Positions 63,529-64,000 of a stretch of DNA of 64,000 nt are shown piece after piece. Numbering within the stretch: position 1 is the first letter of the stretch; each line of letters begins with the position of its first letter. Below the pieces are notes generated by a model. The model was given only the letters and a program-made list of their open reading frames with translations. It was not told the origin of the DNA and did no database searches. The position numbers and the translations under genes were made by a program. This DNA is from Modestobacter marinus (GTDB lineage: Bacteria; Actinomycetota; Actinomycetes; Mycobacteriales; Geodermatophilaceae): positions 18,370-82,369 of the forward strand of contig NZ_JABGCH010000023.1 in the NCBI RefSeq assembly GCF_019799945.1. Direction: 5' to 3'.

Positions 63529-63810
63529 TCAGTCGACTCGGAGCGAAGACAGCGGGCAGGTACGAAGGCCGGGCCGCCGGAGCGGCGACACCTCGCGCAA
63601 CCCTGTCCCTGTGCGCACGCCCAGTACGCCGTCGAGGGCATCGATCGCCGCTTTGATCAAGTTGTCGAGGTCCGGCTCGTTACGCCCTCTCCCCGACGGC
63701 GGTGATCGCCGCGATGCGCCTTCGCCAGGCGCGTCCAGCAGAGCGACTGAAGGCGAGGGCGCCTGCGACCACCAAATGGTCACCGGTCGGCATGCTGACC
63801 GTCGCTGAGG
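63529..63810 (-). pseudogene. RusA-type Holliday junction resolvase remnant
   Basis: The minus strand encodes EPDLDNLIKAAIDALDGVLG, the RusA signature (PDLDNL.KA.LDAL.G) with its catalytic Asp pair. The upstream frame (VVAGALAFSRSAGRAWRRRI) is separated by a stop, and downstream the expected DD..V segment (STDDVQIVDHL) lies in a third frame. This is a frameshifted, phage-derived scrap. Confidence 0.42.
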
Positions 63811-64000
63811 AGGCCGCGTACGCCCGCGCCACCGAGCGCGTGGACCACATCTGGGCCCACAGCTCCGGCATCGACAGCTACCTCTACTTGTTCCGACCCC
63901 TCGGGGCGGAGGTCCAGGAACGCTGTGAGTAAGCCCGGATGCACCGAGCCGAGATGCTGTTGCACTGACGTGATCTTGCTTTGGTGCGGCGCGCCTGCGG

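Overview
This is GC-rich DNA with actinobacterial gene content: GTG starts, GGAGG-type ribosome binding sites, a RamB-type regulator, DUF6510 and a DinB protein. A Geodermatophilaceae-like actinomycete is my best guess. This is an inference from gene content; no rRNA gene or other phylogenetic marker lies in the window.

Layout. (1) 1-2.5 kb: a partial DipZ-type thioredoxin gene and a three-gene molybdopterin oxidoreductase / ferredoxin reductase / DUF6510 operon. Both units are preceded by the same two-box promoter-like element. (2) 2.5-4.3 kb: decayed DNA, with remnants of a LuxR regulator, an IS256-type transposase, the C-terminus of a 3-hydroxyisobutyrate-dehydrogenase-like enzyme and a tyrosine integrase; one NTF2-fold gene survives. 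(3) 4.3-15.6 kb: an island-like segment flanked by two related integrase remnants and an imperfect direct repeat. It holds a lower-GC gene for a Tae4-like peptidoglycan amidase and a tight five-gene minus-strand operon: a 750-aa acidic/amphipathic protein, a zincin, two unknown proteins and a 1047-aa protein with three apparent peptidoglycan-hydrolase domains and no signal peptide. This operon is the best candidate here for an undescribed system. (4) 15.6-21.4 kb: integrase ruin, intact transketolase, an IS3 scrap, broken DhaK/DhaL and CHAD genes, and an intact ParA. (5) 22-27.4 kb: a catabolic operon (asparaginase, polysaccharide-deacetylase-like hydrolase, MFS transporter, two SDRs, a small unknown).

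(6) 27.3-31.9 kb: the glyoxylate shunt (aceA-aceB) with a divergent RamB-like regulator and a palindrome between them. (7) 32.9-43.7 kb: purine/ureide catabolism: an HpcH/HpaI aldolase-like protein, a thiamine-binding protein, uraD-uraH-uricase-NCS2 permease, then tartronate semialdehyde reductase, glyoxylate carboligase, a broken glycerate kinase, allantoinase and ureidoglycine aminohydrolase. Urate is imported and oxidised to allantoin, whose glyoxylate can be consumed through Gcl/GlxR or malate synthase; the two blocks therefore make metabolic sense together.

(8) 43.7-56.4 kb: mixed housekeeping and stress genes, including a STAS protein, a ferredoxin reductase / FolE / DoxX-like operon divergent from a cysteine-rich regulator, an ArsR-SRPBCC pair with an operator over its own start codon, a pyruvate-oxidase-like enzyme, an acyl-CoA dehydrogenase, DinB, GAF, a secreted nuclease and small conserved proteins. 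(9) 56.5-64 kb: an aldehyde dehydrogenase and a glycosyltransferase sharing a bidirectional terminator, a subtilase with a separately encoded propeptide-like partner, an IS3 remnant, a CbbX-like AAA ATPase and a RusA-like scrap at the right edge.

No rRNA, CRISPR array or convincing tRNA was seen, and no intact transposase or integrase remains.
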